A stretch of 64,000 nucleotides of DNA from Helopsaltes ochotensis (taxonomy: Eukaryota > Chordata > Aves > Passeriformes > Locustellidae), in contig VXBM01000008.1 of NCBI GenBank assembly GCA_013400155.1, positions 869,083-933,082 of the forward strand, given 5' to 3'. Below, in pieces: positions 20,564 to 35,080 of the stretch; the stretch's first letter is position 1; every line of letters starts with the position of its first letter. Position numbers and translations under genes: made by a program. The notes beneath the pieces are model-generated. The model did no database searches. It saw only the letters and a program-made list of their open reading frames with translations, and had not been told where the DNA came from.

Positions 20564-20895
20564 GCCGGGATCTCAGGGCGATGACGGGTGTCTCCCCTGA
20601 CGTGCGCAGCCCGCGGCCACCGTGAGCCAGCCCGCCCGGAGCGGGGCCCGCGGCTTGGCGGGCGGACGGGAGCGTCCCTCGCACCGACGGGACCCACTGT
20701 CCTCGGCAACCCAGCGGACCCGGCAGAAATGGATCTCCCGCCTCGGTGGTGGGGCTGCTACCGACCCCCCAGCCGCCCGCCCGTCACAGCCCTGCGGTGG
20801 GGAGGGCGGGGGCGGCTCCGGTCCCTCGCACAGAAGTGGCGTGGCCAGGTCTGTCCCTGCGCGCCCACGGCCGTCCCAGGGGGTAAGGGCGGGGG

Positions 20896-23800
20896 AAGGA
20901 GAGCGGGAAGATAAATTGCTTGTGTCAGTGGTAATGGAGTTAACAAAAGGACAGGAATGGGCAAAATGAGGGGTAGGAAGAAGCCTGGTCTGATGACATT
21001 CATCTCTCACTCATCTCTTAAATCACGCTGTTCAGATCAGATCTGCTTTTCCTGCTCCATTGGAGGTGGTGAGAGGTAAGACGGCTGAAGATGTAATAGC
21101 TGGTGAGTGCATGTTTGGTGGTGCAAATTTAACTGGGGGTGGTTGGTTCCACGAGACTAAATTCTCAGGGAGTAGTGCAGCAAAGGACTTAGATCAGGAT
21201 CCCTAAAAGGGTGCAAGTCCTGTGGACATGGTTGGTGTCCTCTATTTTGGGGCATGAGATCCTGAGCAACCCTCAGGACATGTAGCAAAAGTTGAGATGC
21301 CGGTCATGAGGAAAGTTACTCAACTCTGTCTTCCTTACTAGGGTTTTTCACTGCCAAGGGAAAAGTCTGTTTAGAAATGAGGATACATGTGACATGGAAT
21401 TGTAATCTTTTCTCGACAGCCATTATGCTGGAGTTATGTATCTGTTTTCTAGCCCCTGAATCCTCATTTCATTTATGGAAAATGGGAGGCATATACCTCT
21501 GCCAGAATGAAGATCATCCCTCTTCCCACCATTTAAGGGCAGCTGGGTGACTAAAACTCATTCTGGAGGTAGAAGACATGAGTTTGACTAGTTCTTGGCC
21601 AAGGTGAAATGGAAATGTGTCACATACTCTGTGTAGATACTAAAAAAAACCCCCAAAAACTGGTAGAAAACAAGTAGAGGTAGCTACTTTTCTAGCCAGA
21701 GCCTGAAAGTAATTGGCACTGCTTCTGCATAAAGTCAAGAGGCGTTTCCAAAGGACTCACAATTTGAAAGGCTGATAGCCCAATGTGTCTAAAGGATACT
21801 TTTAACCCCTCATTTTTTAGAACTTCTAAAATTAATTTTAAAAACAGTTTACTAAGATGTGCCTACTGATCTACACTATCCAGCAGTTCTCATTCTCTTA
21901 CCTCTGCAGTGTCTCTAATGAATAAAACAATGCCGTTAATTTCAGTGTTTCATGCTGCTGAGACAGTTCTTAATGGGGCCCATACCAATATGGCAATAGC
22001 TCTGAGCTCTTTTCTAGCTGATAAATTGCTTAATGGCTTGTGGTCCAGCTGAAGACTTGGAATATTAAATATTAATTAATTCTAGTAGTTATCAGAAAAC
22101 AAGCAATCATGCGTAAGACAGGATCTGAAAACCATTGGTAGTCTGCATATAGGAAGCACATTGACCAATGACTTATTTTTATTGGCCAATAGCCATTTTC
22201 TTTTATTTTTCATGTGTGTTGGAGAAATACTGATATATGCATAGCTTATAAAGGTTACTTAAAATATTAGATTTTTAAGTTTTGAAGGAGCAATAAACTT
22301 CAACTGTGAAAAATGTAAATTACTTGAACAGCAGTTCTGCCCCTTCCTTGCTTGCCAAAGATTTATAGTGCAAGATCAACTGGAGTTCATTATATATTCT
22401 GGAATCACTCCTGAATTTACATCATGAAGGAGTAAAAGCTGGAATGAAAAGATTTGTTTCAACCAAATAGGGTCCACTATCCATTTGAACCTTTTCCTAA
22501 AATGATAGGCGTGTTTTACAGCTCAGGAAGGGACATGTCACTCACTTCTGCTCTGAAAATTGGCAATACATGCTCTTGAATAAAACAGGATGAAAATTAT
22601 GTAACCTGGATCTTAAAAGGGAAATTAGAAAAGAGCTGGCTACCTGCTTAAAGGAGTAAACCACTTTCTGCAGGTTGGATCTCAGATCTATGTTTTTTCT
22701 GAGAGCTGTAAACAGAATCACTTCATGTAGAAGTGTTTGACTTTTCTCTTCTTACTTCTCTGCTCTTCTCTCTTTTCTCTATGGAAACAGCTGTCCAGTT
22801 CATGTCTCCCTGCTTTCATATAGTAATCACTAAACTTCCTGCTTTTGTCTTGATTTGTTTTGCTCTTGATTGTTGCAATCTTGAGACTCTAAAGACATAT
22901 ACAACACAAGGTAAATAAAAACACATAGTATTTTTCATTAGATCTATTGATATAGCTGGGAAAATGGAAACAATGTTTTTAGGCAATGTGAGATTTTTCA
23001 GAGTGAAGCTGAAAAGCTGTCTCCTCAATCCACTATCCGTTTTTAAAAAATCATTTGTTTGCAAACCTCATCTTGCTCTGGGTGGTGTATTTCTTGCCTT
23101 TTTAGCTTACTAATTCTCCTTCGTCTCACTCTTCACAGTATAAACATTTTTTAGTCCCCTCATCTTCAAGCAACTAGTTCTTGTCTCCAGTTGTCACTCT
23201 GGGCAAAATCCTTTCCTATCCTCCGTCTCATTAAATAACTTCGCTCACTGAGAAGTTGCTTCCATTCACTAATTCACTAATCCCTGCATTGTGGTGCTTG
23301 GTTTTGCCTGTTGATTCTCAGGTGAGCTCAGGATGATGACTATAGACTGAGCTGGGGCAGAGAAATCTCGTTTTCTGTTTGCAGTGTAGTCCAGGAGCTG
23401 AGGTAGCGTGTGCTTGACACATCAAATGGAGCAGGTGTGCTGCTTCTTTTTCTAGTCCTCTGCTGGACAGCCTCGTACAGACATTGCTTTTTTGCCTCCC
23501 TGGGGGCTACAGAGATGTCTACTGTATGTGACTGTGATTGTAGCACACAAGTAGAGAGAAACATGTTTTTGAAACATCTGCTCTATTCCAACCCTCTGGA
23601 GAAGATTAGTTCCTTTGCTGGTGTGCTGGCTACTCACGAGAATGAACTCCCGTGCTATTTTAGACAAGACCTATATGCACATAAAAGTTAAGTAAAACTG
23701 AAGATATAGACTCAGTTACAAATTCAGGTACTTTAAGTTCTGGAACCCTTCATTATTACTATAATGTGTTATTTTACATCCTGCTAAAGTGGTAGAAGCA

Positions 23801-26800
23801 AGTGTGTAAGGACAGATTGCGGTCTATGTGGAGTGCCTGAGCAGAATATTGCCATCCTAAGAAGATATTACTGTAAATCAATGATTTTCACCATAAAATG
23901 ATTTATGTCATTATGCAAATCAAGTGGGAAAATCAAATGTCTTAATGCTTTATTTATGAAGTGATTTTTTTACTATATTGTTTCAATTTTTTTTTAAAGA
24001 GGAGAACATTTCTGTTCTCATTTCTGTTGGCTTCAGTGAGCTTGCTCACTGTGTGAATTTAGATCTGTCTGATAGAAGATTTACTTAATATTGATTTGGC
24101 AGGACAGATTGAATCCCAGGAAAAATAGGTGAAAACTCTGATCTTCACTGAAACTTGAAAGGGTAATATACCCTATGAAATCTTAACTGGAATTTTAGGT
24201 CCTTGTCTACACAAATTTTGTTTGTGAAATTTAATTATTTCAAATTTACATTATATGTTTTATATAAGATTTTGCATATTTCAGTTTTGCAATTGGTCTT
24301 GAATGAAATCTGGAGAAACAACTGGATTTGAGCATGAAAGGTAGAATCTGTAATTAGAATATTTAATACTATTTAGACAATGAAACTTTAGGAGAAAAAA
24401 GTTTCTGCATTCTGGGATGTTCAATTCCATTGAAGAATGCTCTTACTTATAAACATAAAATATTTCTAAAATATATTAAAAAATTTTAAAACAGAAAGAC
24501 ATGATTGAATTCTACTACTTGAATATTTAAGATGTTCTTACTGTCTTAACATTACTGAGAGGGGTGAGGTGTTGTATTTTATCAGCTGCAGATTTTGGGG
24601 AATCCTACAATAGAACTTCATTTTTCTCTAAACCACTATAAAGGAAACCATTCTTCTCAAAAGGAGCTGCACCCTAGCTCTAAAGGTGCATCTTCATCCT
24701 TTCTACTTCTTACAGTGTCCATACAGGATAGTCTATATCGTGTCTCTGATGTGCTGTAATAATACTAAGTATTTCAAGCTTAGCTGTATCTCTCCTGATA
24801 TGAAGTGTGTCTTGACTGCTGTGTCAAGAGTATCAGTAGTAAAAAAATAAAAAGATGTGTCGAATTTTAGAGGAGATGGGCTTGTATTTGAACAATCTTT
24901 TTTTGTAGGGAAAAATATGTATTTAATGTTTGTAAGTGGATCAAACAAAAATGCATTCTTTAGGTCATGATTGGAAATTGCCAGAAGATAAATTTAAGAC
25001 AAAATCATAACCTCAATTCTAAGAATTTTAAGGAAATACAGATATCTCTGTCACACAAAGGTGGCAGTTTCAAGGCCACGTCCTGGTACCCACTCAAATC
25101 TCCAGTCAGCTTTGACTAACTTTAATAACACTGGGTTAGATAATCAGTCTGGTACAGCTCCACTAACTTTGGTGCATTTACTTTTGGTTCACTGATGTCA
25201 CTACGATGAAGTTTGGATCCTGAGTCTACATTATTGATAATCGTTTGCAGTTGAAAATGATCTGCAACCCCCAGAGTTAACTCTGTAATATCCATCTGGA
25301 AAGACTACATGCTATGTCCTCTGTTTAGGAAATCAAATTATTTAGAGCATTTAGTGAAGTAGGGAAGAAGACATTACGACTGTCCAGAGATTTCAAATTA
25401 TGCTTAATTTAAGTTGTAACTTCCCATCTGCCACCATATTGAAATCATCATTGTAGAACAGAATCTTGTCAGAGGTACCAAAGGTCCAACTTTCTTATGA
25501 GTGTAGTATGGACATAACCTAACTGCAGTTAATTTAACATCTGGCTGGTGTCAGGTGTTGCCAAGATATGCCTTCCCCACTGACATAATATTTTACAGCA
25601 TAGAGGAGTTGGCAATATCTCAAGTTTTCCTTTTTTCATGGCAGGACTCACAGGAAAAATGACATAAATATATAGGTCTTCCATTTTTTAAAAATACTTT
25701 GTTGTTTCTGCTACATTCTTTTTATATTCTCAAATATTATCACAGCATTTGTTATTATAAAATGGTCCTTGCTGAAGCTGGAAATACTAACTATATTATG
25801 GAATCTTCCTTTGCCCTCTTTGTGTATAAAAGCTAATATGTTTAATGACGTGTCTGAATGTTACTTTTTCTCATGGTTTCTATTTTGGCTTATTCAACTG
25901 AATAAGTGGCCATTGAATTTTGGCTTTCTCCTGTTGTTTCATTGTATGCTCTCATGCCTTCTTCACTACCCACTGTTCCAACCCATTCTGAGTACATAAT
26001 TTTCCTTTTGGAATGTCTCTATTGCTCTCAAATATATGTCTGTTCACACACATTAGTTAATTTATTATCCCAGCATATTCCTGTGGTGGATGGATGCTAT
26101 CATGCCCATTTTGTAGATAAGTGAAGAGATGCAGTGAAATTATGTACTCATTTGGATAATCAATTTGCCTTTCAAACGACATGAGTAGTACTTGAAGAAA
26201 AGCCTCACAGCAGATTATAAAAGCTTCATATATAAATAATATCTTTACTGAACTCAGTTATACAAATCTTTTGTTTAGGTCCCAGCGCTGCTCTTCTGAA
26301 GATATGTCCCCCACCACAACCACAGGGGAAAAAGTTTCACAGTTTCACCCAACTTTGCTTGGAAATCTGAGGTCTGTTTTCATTTTTCTTTTAAGGCAAG
26401 AAGTTGATAGCAGTGGTAAATTATTATTCATCTCTGGGGAACGGGGAAGATGTTTGCTGACACTAAGGTTGCACTAAGTAAGACCTGGGGACATTTTGTT
26501 CCATCTCAAACTGTAAAGGGGCTGTGCTGTAGCTAGACAGAACTGTCAGTCTTGTCTCCAGTACTGAGACATCAATACATGATAGGTATTCCCTTCACCA
26601 AATATTCCTAGTATTTCGATATTTTCTCCAGTTCTCCCCTGCCTTCTTGTTTTGAGATACCTATTCAACCTGTTGCATACTTTTCCCCACATCTTTTAGA
26701 AGTCTTTCTCAGACTTAGCTTCTAGTTAACCTATCTGCCTCATTAATACCTAATCTTCATTCTCTTCCTTGCGCCAGACTTTTTGCCCTATTCAATTTGC

Positions 26801-29800
26801 TTCTCACTAGTCAGGCCTGAAGCTTGATAGAATGTACCTGAAGCTTGGAAGGAAAAAATCAGGTCCTGCTCTCCTCTACCTGTGCTTCCCAAACTGCTTT
26901 ACATGGGACTGGTACACACCCTCTCTTGTATTTGAATCAGGCAAATTCTTCTTTCAGGGTTTCAGAGCACAGCATGGAAACAGAGACAATGCAGACAAGA
27001 TGGTGCATACTCTGAATTAAGTGTCATGGCCAAAATCTTTTATCCCCTGGTAGTTTAGAGCTGCATCATCTTTGGGATGAAGGGTGTTGATTGGAGGGGG
27101 GATTGCTTAGGAAGTTTCCATCTAATACCCGGAAGGTTATATTGCATGTATACAGAGTGTTTTCCAAAAGGTTAAAATGGACAATAAGAGGGGGAATTTG
27201 CACAAGAATAGAAAATCCCTATTTGAGCTTATGGTTTACAGTTGAGCTCTATATGGCTTCTGGGGAACAAATCCTGTTCCCTTAACTTAAAGACTTTTCT
27301 AGTTCCTGCCCACCCCACCCATAGTACCCAGGGACTGGGGGAGGGAGTGAACCAGATCTCATACGAACAGTATGCACTATCCCACCCTTAAGTTTGGAGG
27401 TGTGTTTCAATCATTTACAGATGGAAGAAGCACTGAATAGAAAAGTGACCCTTCCAAGATGGTGCAAGGAGTCCTCCTGGCTGGGGAAAACCCTCATGCC
27501 TTTCAGTTCCTGTGCTCTAACCTCAGGAATCCTTCCCTGGAGAGACTAGGTGCTTCATGCTGAGAAAAGACTAGTGCACATGCTTTTGACATTTATTTTG
27601 CAATAAATATTGTATAAAGTGACAAATTATTCAGAATCAGAAGAGAAAAATTGCTCCTTCTTGTTCCCTAGAGGTTTTTTTTTGTGTGTGTGTGTGTCTT
27701 TCCAAATCACTGACTTGTACTTCCATTTATATTCACATGCTTATAGACTTTATTCTTGTGTCATCCCCGGACTGCAGCCATGTGACAGCATAGCGATAGC
27801 GAGAAACCCTGCAGGTTTTCTTACTAAACTGCTGCAAACCATTTAATAGATTGGAATAAGACTGGCTAACCTTCCGCTTTCTTATGTAAGATGATGAAAT
27901 AGATTATTTATAGAGACTGCTGCCTCTAAATTTGTTTACTGTCACATGGAATGGGTGGGTGTCTGTCTTTCACGTGTCTCTGTCAAACTCCTTGGAAAAA
28001 ATAAACCTACTACCAAATGTTAAGAACCCACTGGTCCTGTTTTGTGTTACAGTTGACAAGGATGAAATATGACATAATAAAACTAATTGGAATGAGTAAT
28101 GTGTATATATATATAATTATTATGCTCATATGTTGATATCAAACTCTTGCCAAAGGAAATAATTAAATAACAAATTACTGTAATGTAACTTAAGGCTTCA
28201 TTCCAGCATTTTCTAATAATCCTTCTTGTTCCCAGGACAGGAATTATTTAAAATGGGTGGCCAGAATATCTTTTCAAAAGGGAGAATCAGTCGTGCAAAT
28301 TATAATTTACTTTCCCCTGTGTATTTGCTGTAACTGACCTTTGTGTGAAAGAAGTGTGGAGAAATAAAAATCCTCCTACCTTGAACCAGGCATAGCCAGA
28401 CAGGAGAACAAGACCCTTCCAGTCTGCTCTCCTCATTTTCTTCTCTTTCTGAGAAAAGAAAGGCATACAATCCATACTGGAACTGTAGGGCCCTTGGAAC
28501 TGCAGGGTTCTTCTGGACTGTGCTGCAGGGACTAGAGTGTCACTTGCCAAGATCTCCACTGCTCTTGGGAGCAGCCCCTCTTGCTCCAGTCAAGCCCAGG
28601 AGCAAAGGAAGCTGGAGGCCAAGCACTGCTCTTTCCTATGCCCTTTCCTCATCTGCTGGCCCTCATGCTCCATGGGTGCTGTGGCTCTGTGCTTATCAAT
28701 GTGCTCAGTTCTGTCAGGAGACAGTGCTGTTTGAATGGCAGAGCTTAAATGACGAGTGATGGGAAGAGTCCTTACCCTGACAGTGTTTCTTAAAATGCCT
28801 AATGATGTTCCTGATATATATACCAGACATGCTATCACCTTTTAGTACATATCTGCTGCCAGGGATGGGTTGTTCCAGCTGCAAGTAGGCAGGGTAGATC
28901 CTGCCAGAAGAGAGGGAGATTGAAACTTTAAGAAGACTAAAGGCAGGTGCAATGCTGTTACAGAGACTTCTGCTCGCCCTGACTCCTGTCTGATCTCCCT
29001 GACCACAAGATAGAATAGAAGAAAAAACATGAGTAGAGAAAAAGGGACCATGGAAAGGCCTGCTATGGACAAAAGGAGTTGTGTTTCTGATTAAATGCAT
29101 GATGTTTTAAGACTCCAAGCCTAACCAGTCTTGTGGTGTGGCATGGGGTCGAACTGCCCCATTCAACTTTAACCTTTTCCCAGGGGTTCATAAATCTGTC
29201 TAAGGTGTAGGTGACTGGCTGTTCACTAGCCCTAAGACATGTCTTAGTAACATTCAGCTCTTTTCTTGTTGGTAAATCCAGCAAGGTAAAGTCTATAGTA
29301 TTGAAAAAGAGGAAAAAAAGTAGAAGAAAATTTCTGGAAAAAATTGGCTTGTGCTAAGAGAAAATCTGAGAAGGAAAAAGTAAACAGTGTTACAAAAAGC
29401 ATAACCCCAGACAGAAGGAACTAACAGCCATTCCTGTAAAAAATATATCAAATTGCTTTTCCCTGCAACGACCAGTTGAAATGTGAAGCTTGGAAAGAAT
29501 GGGAGAAACAGGAAGGGAAACCAGTTAGAGGCTAGAACACCTGGTGAAAGGAGGAAGATCCCAGATGGCCAAAAATGTACAGCATTTCAAGCTTGCTGCC
29601 CAGACTGGTCTGTTACTCAGCAAATGTGAATTATGAAGAAACTTTTCTCCACCTCTGACATACCCTAGAGAAACCTTTGTGTTCCCATCCCTTCTGATTT
29701 TAGTTTCCCCTTTACTTGACAAGAGACTGTTTATAGTGTTGGGGATTTTTTTTAAGTCTGTTTAAAAAATCTGTAGGAAATGAAATTATAAGGAAACCTA

Positions 29801-32800
29801 ATGCTGTACTTTTCTCAGTGTTGTCTTATGGATGTGTTATTGGACTTTTCAGTTGTTCTTAGGTGTGCAGGTGTTTTAGTTGATGTTTGTACAAAAATGA
29901 ATGAACCATCACATGGTCAAATGGACAACTGTATCTGGCATTAAGAAATAAATTATAATTGTGCATCACCAGCTATCAATGATCCTTAGGAAATGACAAT
30001 TTCTATCAGTGAAAACTTACCCTACCCTTTGTAGTGGAAAATGTGAACCCTGAAGGAACCATCACAGGCAGACTCATTAGCAAATGCTTCTTTCTTTAAA
30101 CTACAGACAGAATATGTTGACAGTGAAACTTATTTGCCAAGAATGTATTTGATTTAGAATTACTGAACCAAAGACTCTAAGATTTTTATAGGGAAATACG
30201 TTGTCACATCACCTTTCTTATTTATTTGGGGCCATTAAGCATTATGCTACAAACCTAAGGCTTAGCAAGAACAGTTCTGGTGGTTTTTTGAATGTGTATA
30301 GATTTTGAACTATAACTGTCTCCTCATTCTTCTCTCCTGACGTGACAGTAATATTTTCCTCCCTGTCTCCCACTGTCAGGTCTATCATGTAAATGTATGC
30401 AAATATACAAGTCACTAAGTATGACATTAAGCAGCCATACTAAGTTACAATAACTATTTTCCTGAATAGCAATATAAGCTTGAAATGATGGAATTAAAAT
30501 GGTGTGGTTGTCTGTTTCTTTTTCAGTGGCAGAGAATGTCTTTAGAAGGGAAAAACTGTCAAAGAAAATGAGTATAAAGACATTGGCCCTGCAGAGTATG
30601 AAAATATATGTGTGGTTATGAATCTGCTAGCTGGACCGATCAGTCCGACAGCTGCAGGATTACTTTAAGTTACTCCTGAGTACCTCTTGAGTTCAAGCCT
30701 GAAATCTTAAGGGCTATATCCAGATAAGACCTTCTGCATCTGTGGAAAACCAGGCCCAATAGGGTGGTCTGAGGAACTGACAGCGGCAATGGAGTCCTAC
30801 AGAACCACCTCTGATATTTTAGAAGATGGAAGCTGAAATTAAATACTCTCAGCAGAGATTTGCCATTATACTTGGGATTTTCATTCACATCCAGCGCTAA
30901 TGTAAAACTAACTCCAGGCAAGATTTTAAACAAATTTTTCGTTTGAAATAAAGACTATTAATAATACCAGTGATGTGACAAATTATATAGATTAGAATGA
31001 GAATTTTTGCAGTCCGAATTGCTAGTGAACAGGTTGATTTCCAATTTTCTCTGTAATGTGCATTGTATATCATTTATTGGGAGAGAACTGTGCTTTGGAG
31101 TCACGTTGTTATCTAAGTAGTCTGACATTTATCAGATGATTTTTCAAAGGGACAAAAAAAGAGAAAACAAAGGGACAGGAAAGTCAGTGGGAGCTCAAGT
31201 CAGGGTCTTTGAAAATGTTATCTTTAATTTAAAGTTTTTTAGGTAATGTATAAATATTGTCTGAGAAGCTCAGTCTATTGTTTAACAAGTTAATATTTTG
31301 TCTTTGCCCATTAGCAAATATTTGACTCATACAATTCAAATCATTAAAAGTGTGCTTCAAGCATGAGCACATGTGGAACTAATTTTTGTCTGGTGTCCTT
31401 ATCATGTGGTAGATTTTCAATGATTAGGAGACATTGAATGAGTCACTTCATAATGCAAGGTTAAATGAGGATGATCTTGACCAGAGCCTATACTTTCTTG
31501 AAGGGAAGGAGGTGACAGCACAGGTTTTTCTCCATTGTTTATTAATTTACCTTAATTTTGACCTGTAGAAGTAGCCTCTAGTTGGGCAATAGTGAGTTTT
31601 GGTTCTATACTTAATTAATATTTAGTCATATTTTGTCGTTGGATGTTGGTCTCACTGTTTTTGTTGTAATTTGTGGTATTTGTTAGTTACATGACAAAGT
31701 GAAGTTGATATGAACTAAAGGCTACCAAAGCCCACTAAACTCAAGTCAATCATAAGCAATAAATCCAAAGATGGTATGGCAGTAGTGGTTTATCTCGTAA
31801 TGAGATTTTTTTCCCCAACAGCCAACATGTTTCTTATCTATTGCACATGGTATGTGTTGCTTTTACTGTCCAGTTTTTATCATTGTAATTTGACACAGCA
31901 CCACTGACCTCCATGGGGCTGTTTGCTTAATAGCAGTGGATCTTCCAATTCTGATGGGAAGATTTCATAATTTGCTTTGTGATTAGAGTTTCGTTTTCTC
32001 TCCTACAGGTAACTACTCCAAAACACTTCTGAAGAAAGAAAATTGAGGACACCATCAAACTGAGAGCTGCGTGTTTGTTGCTCTGATTTTTCAGCCTTTC
32101 TGATGTGTTCAGTTTCCTAATGTTTTTCATAGTTTTTAGTTCTTTCTCACACGAGTGTTATAAATAGAAATAATGTTTACAGTAGGACAAGGATTGTTTT
32201 CATTCCTTCCTTGGGGGAAGGAACAATTGATGGACGTTTGGTTTGATCAATGTGATTGGAGAGGTGTCAATCTTTTCCTCCAATCCATGGTCTGGGTGGA
32301 AATACCATGTAATTGGAGTCAAGTAAATAAAGTGTGCTTTTATGCCTTGGAAACTGGACAGAGTCCGTGTGTCCTTTCTGTGTCCCACTGTGACAGTGTT
32401 GGACAGCAGAAGCAGAGCAAGGCGGGATATTACATAACAGCTAATCTTTAGCTGTGATCCCTTACTGCCACATTTACCCACGCCCTAGTCAGCCCTGGGC
32501 TCGAGTCAAAGAGTGATGGCATAGCATTTCAAGCTCAATTTGAAGACCTTAAAGAGGATTAGTGACCAGGATGTCAACTTTGGAGGTGATGGCTGAGTGT
32601 CTTTGGTGAATCAGGAACTAGTACTGAGCAACATAACGGATACAGTGACCCTGAAGCTGATGAAACATCGCATCAAGAGGAACAAGAATAAGGACATACA
32701 AAAAACTGTAGTGGGGATGGGAAGAGGGGATGGGAAAGTATAACCAGCCCTGAGGAACAACGTGACTGTCTGTGGCATTGTCAATGCCCCGCTATTGCCC

Positions 32801-34889
32801 TGTGGCACTATCAGAATACCCTGACACAGGACAGGAGTACAGATATCCTCTGCGGGGTCTCTGGGAAGCAGATGAAAGTGACACAATACAATGGAAACTC
32901 AGAGGGGAAAGATGAGGCCATTCAGTCAATTTATTAGGATATTTGTTCACCAGGTTGGAGAGAAGAGCACTGTTAAATGGAGGAGTGAAGGGTTGGCTCA
33001 CTTATGAGCAGAGTGGGTCACTGGGGGTGGCAGAATTACTAGAGATGGACAGATAATGTTTGCTTTGGCTTGCTGAAATCAGTAGGCCACCTGCTTTGAT
33101 AAAAGTTGCATAACATTTTAGCACAAGTGAAAAGGTAGCTGAAATTACATGGAATTCAATAGCTGAAAGCAGATTCATTTTTCAATCCTCTGGGAAGAAT
33201 AAATCAAACACAAATAAAAGTGGTAGTTTCCAGGAACAAAGGAAAAAATCAGTCAGTATGACTTCTACACAACCAAATGTTCATCTGGGCAAAGCAAAAA
33301 GCCATTCAAGCAGTGTTTCCTCAGTTGAATGCAAACATGCCAAGGCTCCATGATACTTGGAGATGTTTTGGTTTAATGTGTATATATATTCCCGTTTCTT
33401 ACACAGAAATGTAAAAGGTAAAAAGAGGAAGAAATACTTCTAAACAAACATTTTTATTGTTAGAAGAGATTAGCATTTATTCAATTATGAAAAAATATAT
33501 AAAATCATATTTACAGCCATAAGGCATAACAGAAGAAGACATTTTGCAGCTCCCTAAAAACTTCACCAAGTCCACACTTTCTTGCCTTATCAATTACATC
33601 GTCTCTCATTTACTGGAAAATGTTAGGTTTTGGGGGGTAGCTTTTCCAGCAGTGTATGTAATATAGAAAATAACAAGAAACCCACTAAAGCTTTTGCAAA
33701 CATTGTTATTACAAGCTGTAAATTGTGTGAAATGTTTCTAGAGAAAAAAAAATTCTTAAACAGTTTAATGGTCTTGTTTTCTTTCAGCTAAATGGCAAAA
33801 GAAAGAGCATTTTGATATCTAACTCTGCATTGTGGTGACAGGCAACACTTGTGTTTGCAATCAAGGAGCTAAATGTCAGCATACTGCTTTTTATTCAGAC
33901 ATGAATTCAGAGGTCCTGGTGAGGGCTCTTCAGATATTGACCTACATGTCTAGTGTGTTACTGATAATAGATTTTTAAAGACAGAAAGGCAAAGGAGAAA
34001 TTGACATTCAGACCTAGCTACATCAGTTAAAGCAAAATGGTTGATGGGAAAAGGGTCATGGCTTCAGAAGTAGCTTCATTGCAAATTTATGCCTCCTGTC
34101 TGTAAATACAGGTAGATAGTTAACAGAGGACTGGCAAAAGTACAATGTGACTCAGAATAAAGAAAAAAATCCCAGTCTCCTGAACAAGAAAACATCTTTT
34201 TTTTTTTTAAATGTTGCATTTTTTTCCTTTGGTACTGAATTGGTAGTGAAGAGTTTGAACTTCATTCCCCTTTTCTCTCCATCCTCCTCCTCCTCTTAAG
34301 GTAAAGCTGTATTTACATTAAGACATTCAGTTTTATTTACTTTGGCCTGATAGTTGTCTTCTTGAATCATGCAAAGTATTAGGGATATACCTAAGTATTT
34401 AAATGCCTTTGATTTCTGTTGGACCCACCTTGATTTCTGTTGGATATAAAACCACAGTTCTTTAGACAAGTGTTGGTTATGACAAAATGTAGTGAAAGAA
34501 AACTTCTTGGGGGAACTCTCAACCTTGTTATTACTTTGTTTATATACCTGTTCTTTCTAAAAACTTCAGTTCTACTGTGTTTTTTTTCCTTTTCTTCTTG
34601 CTAGAAATGTTTTGTCTCTAACAGGTTTTCTGGATTACTGATCTTTTAATTCTGATGTACTCAAGGCATTCATTAATAATACTGTACTTCTACTCCATGA
34701 CCAGATGATATGTCCTATGTCTCTCAAAAAAATGGTTATGACTGTTGTAAAGTATCAGCAATTTTATCCTCTGCCCCAATCCATATTACTCAAGTCCTGA
34801 AATGTTGCATTTGATTTTCACATTTTGCACATTTTCTACCGCTGTTGCTTTTGTTCTTCATTTTTTTTCTATTTTGTTATCTGGAATTA
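20896..34889. other. intergenic desert upstream of the prolactin-like gene
   Basis: Fourteen kb with no recognisable exon. Short ATG frames (for example 23410-23691 plus, 28714-29100 minus, 32173-32451 plus) have no familiar motif. A block at about 32450-33010 is less AT-rich than its surroundings but unidentified. A CCAAT/TATA cluster is listed separately near 22.2 kb, and a (TG)n run lies at about 27684-27697. Confidence 0.55.
22165..22254 (+). promoter_or_regulatory. CCAAT cluster followed by TATA box (candidate promoter/enhancer)
   Basis: CCAAT is at 22165-22169. The palindrome ATTGGCCAAT at 22181-22190 supplies one CCAAT on each strand. TATAAAGG is at 22247-22254. The first and last + strand CCAAT boxes are 21 bp apart, about two helical turns. 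CCAAT-to-TATA spacing of about 60 bp is typical of NF-Y promoters. No open frame follows, so any transcript would be non-coding. Confidence 0.35.
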
Positions 34890-35080
34890 GTGAGTGGTTG
34901 GGCACTGGAACAGGCTCCCCAGGGAAGTAGTCACAGCACCACGTCTGACAGTTCAAGAGTTTGGACATTGCTCTCAGGCACATGGTGTGACTCTTGGGGT
35001 GTCTTGTGCAGGGACAGGAGTTGGACTTTATGATCCTTGTGGGTTCTTTTCAACTCAGCATATTCTGTGATTCTGTGAAA
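34890..35080 (+). mobile_element. CR1 LINE 3' end fragment
   Basis: It contains the CR1 tail phrases GGGCACTGGAACAGGCTCCC, GCACATGGTGTGACTCTTGG and GACTTTATGATCCTTGTGGG, and ends in ATTCTGTGATTCTGTG. It is 5'-truncated, as most CR1 copies are. Confidence 0.9.

Larger units (their letters stand above)
19830..20895. other. CpG island over prolactin-like exons 1-3 and promoter
   Basis: GC-rich, CpG-dense DNA interrupted by the N gap, covering exons 1-3 and about 330 bp upstream of the TATA box. The many overlapping open frames on both strands outside the three exons (for example 20588-20914 plus and 20573-21010 minus) are low-complexity Arg/Pro/Gly products and are treated as spurious. Confidence 0.8.

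Noticed and set aside
20573..21010. Overlapping long open frames on both strands (20588-20914 plus, 20622-20969 plus, 20573-21010 minus)
   Set aside because: They lie in CpG-island DNA, are Arg/Pro/Gly-biased, overlap each other in several frames and match no family.
34409..34444. 15-bp direct repeat TTGATTTCTGTTGGA x2
   Set aside because: Just two copies separated by 6 bp; expected by local slippage and without further context.
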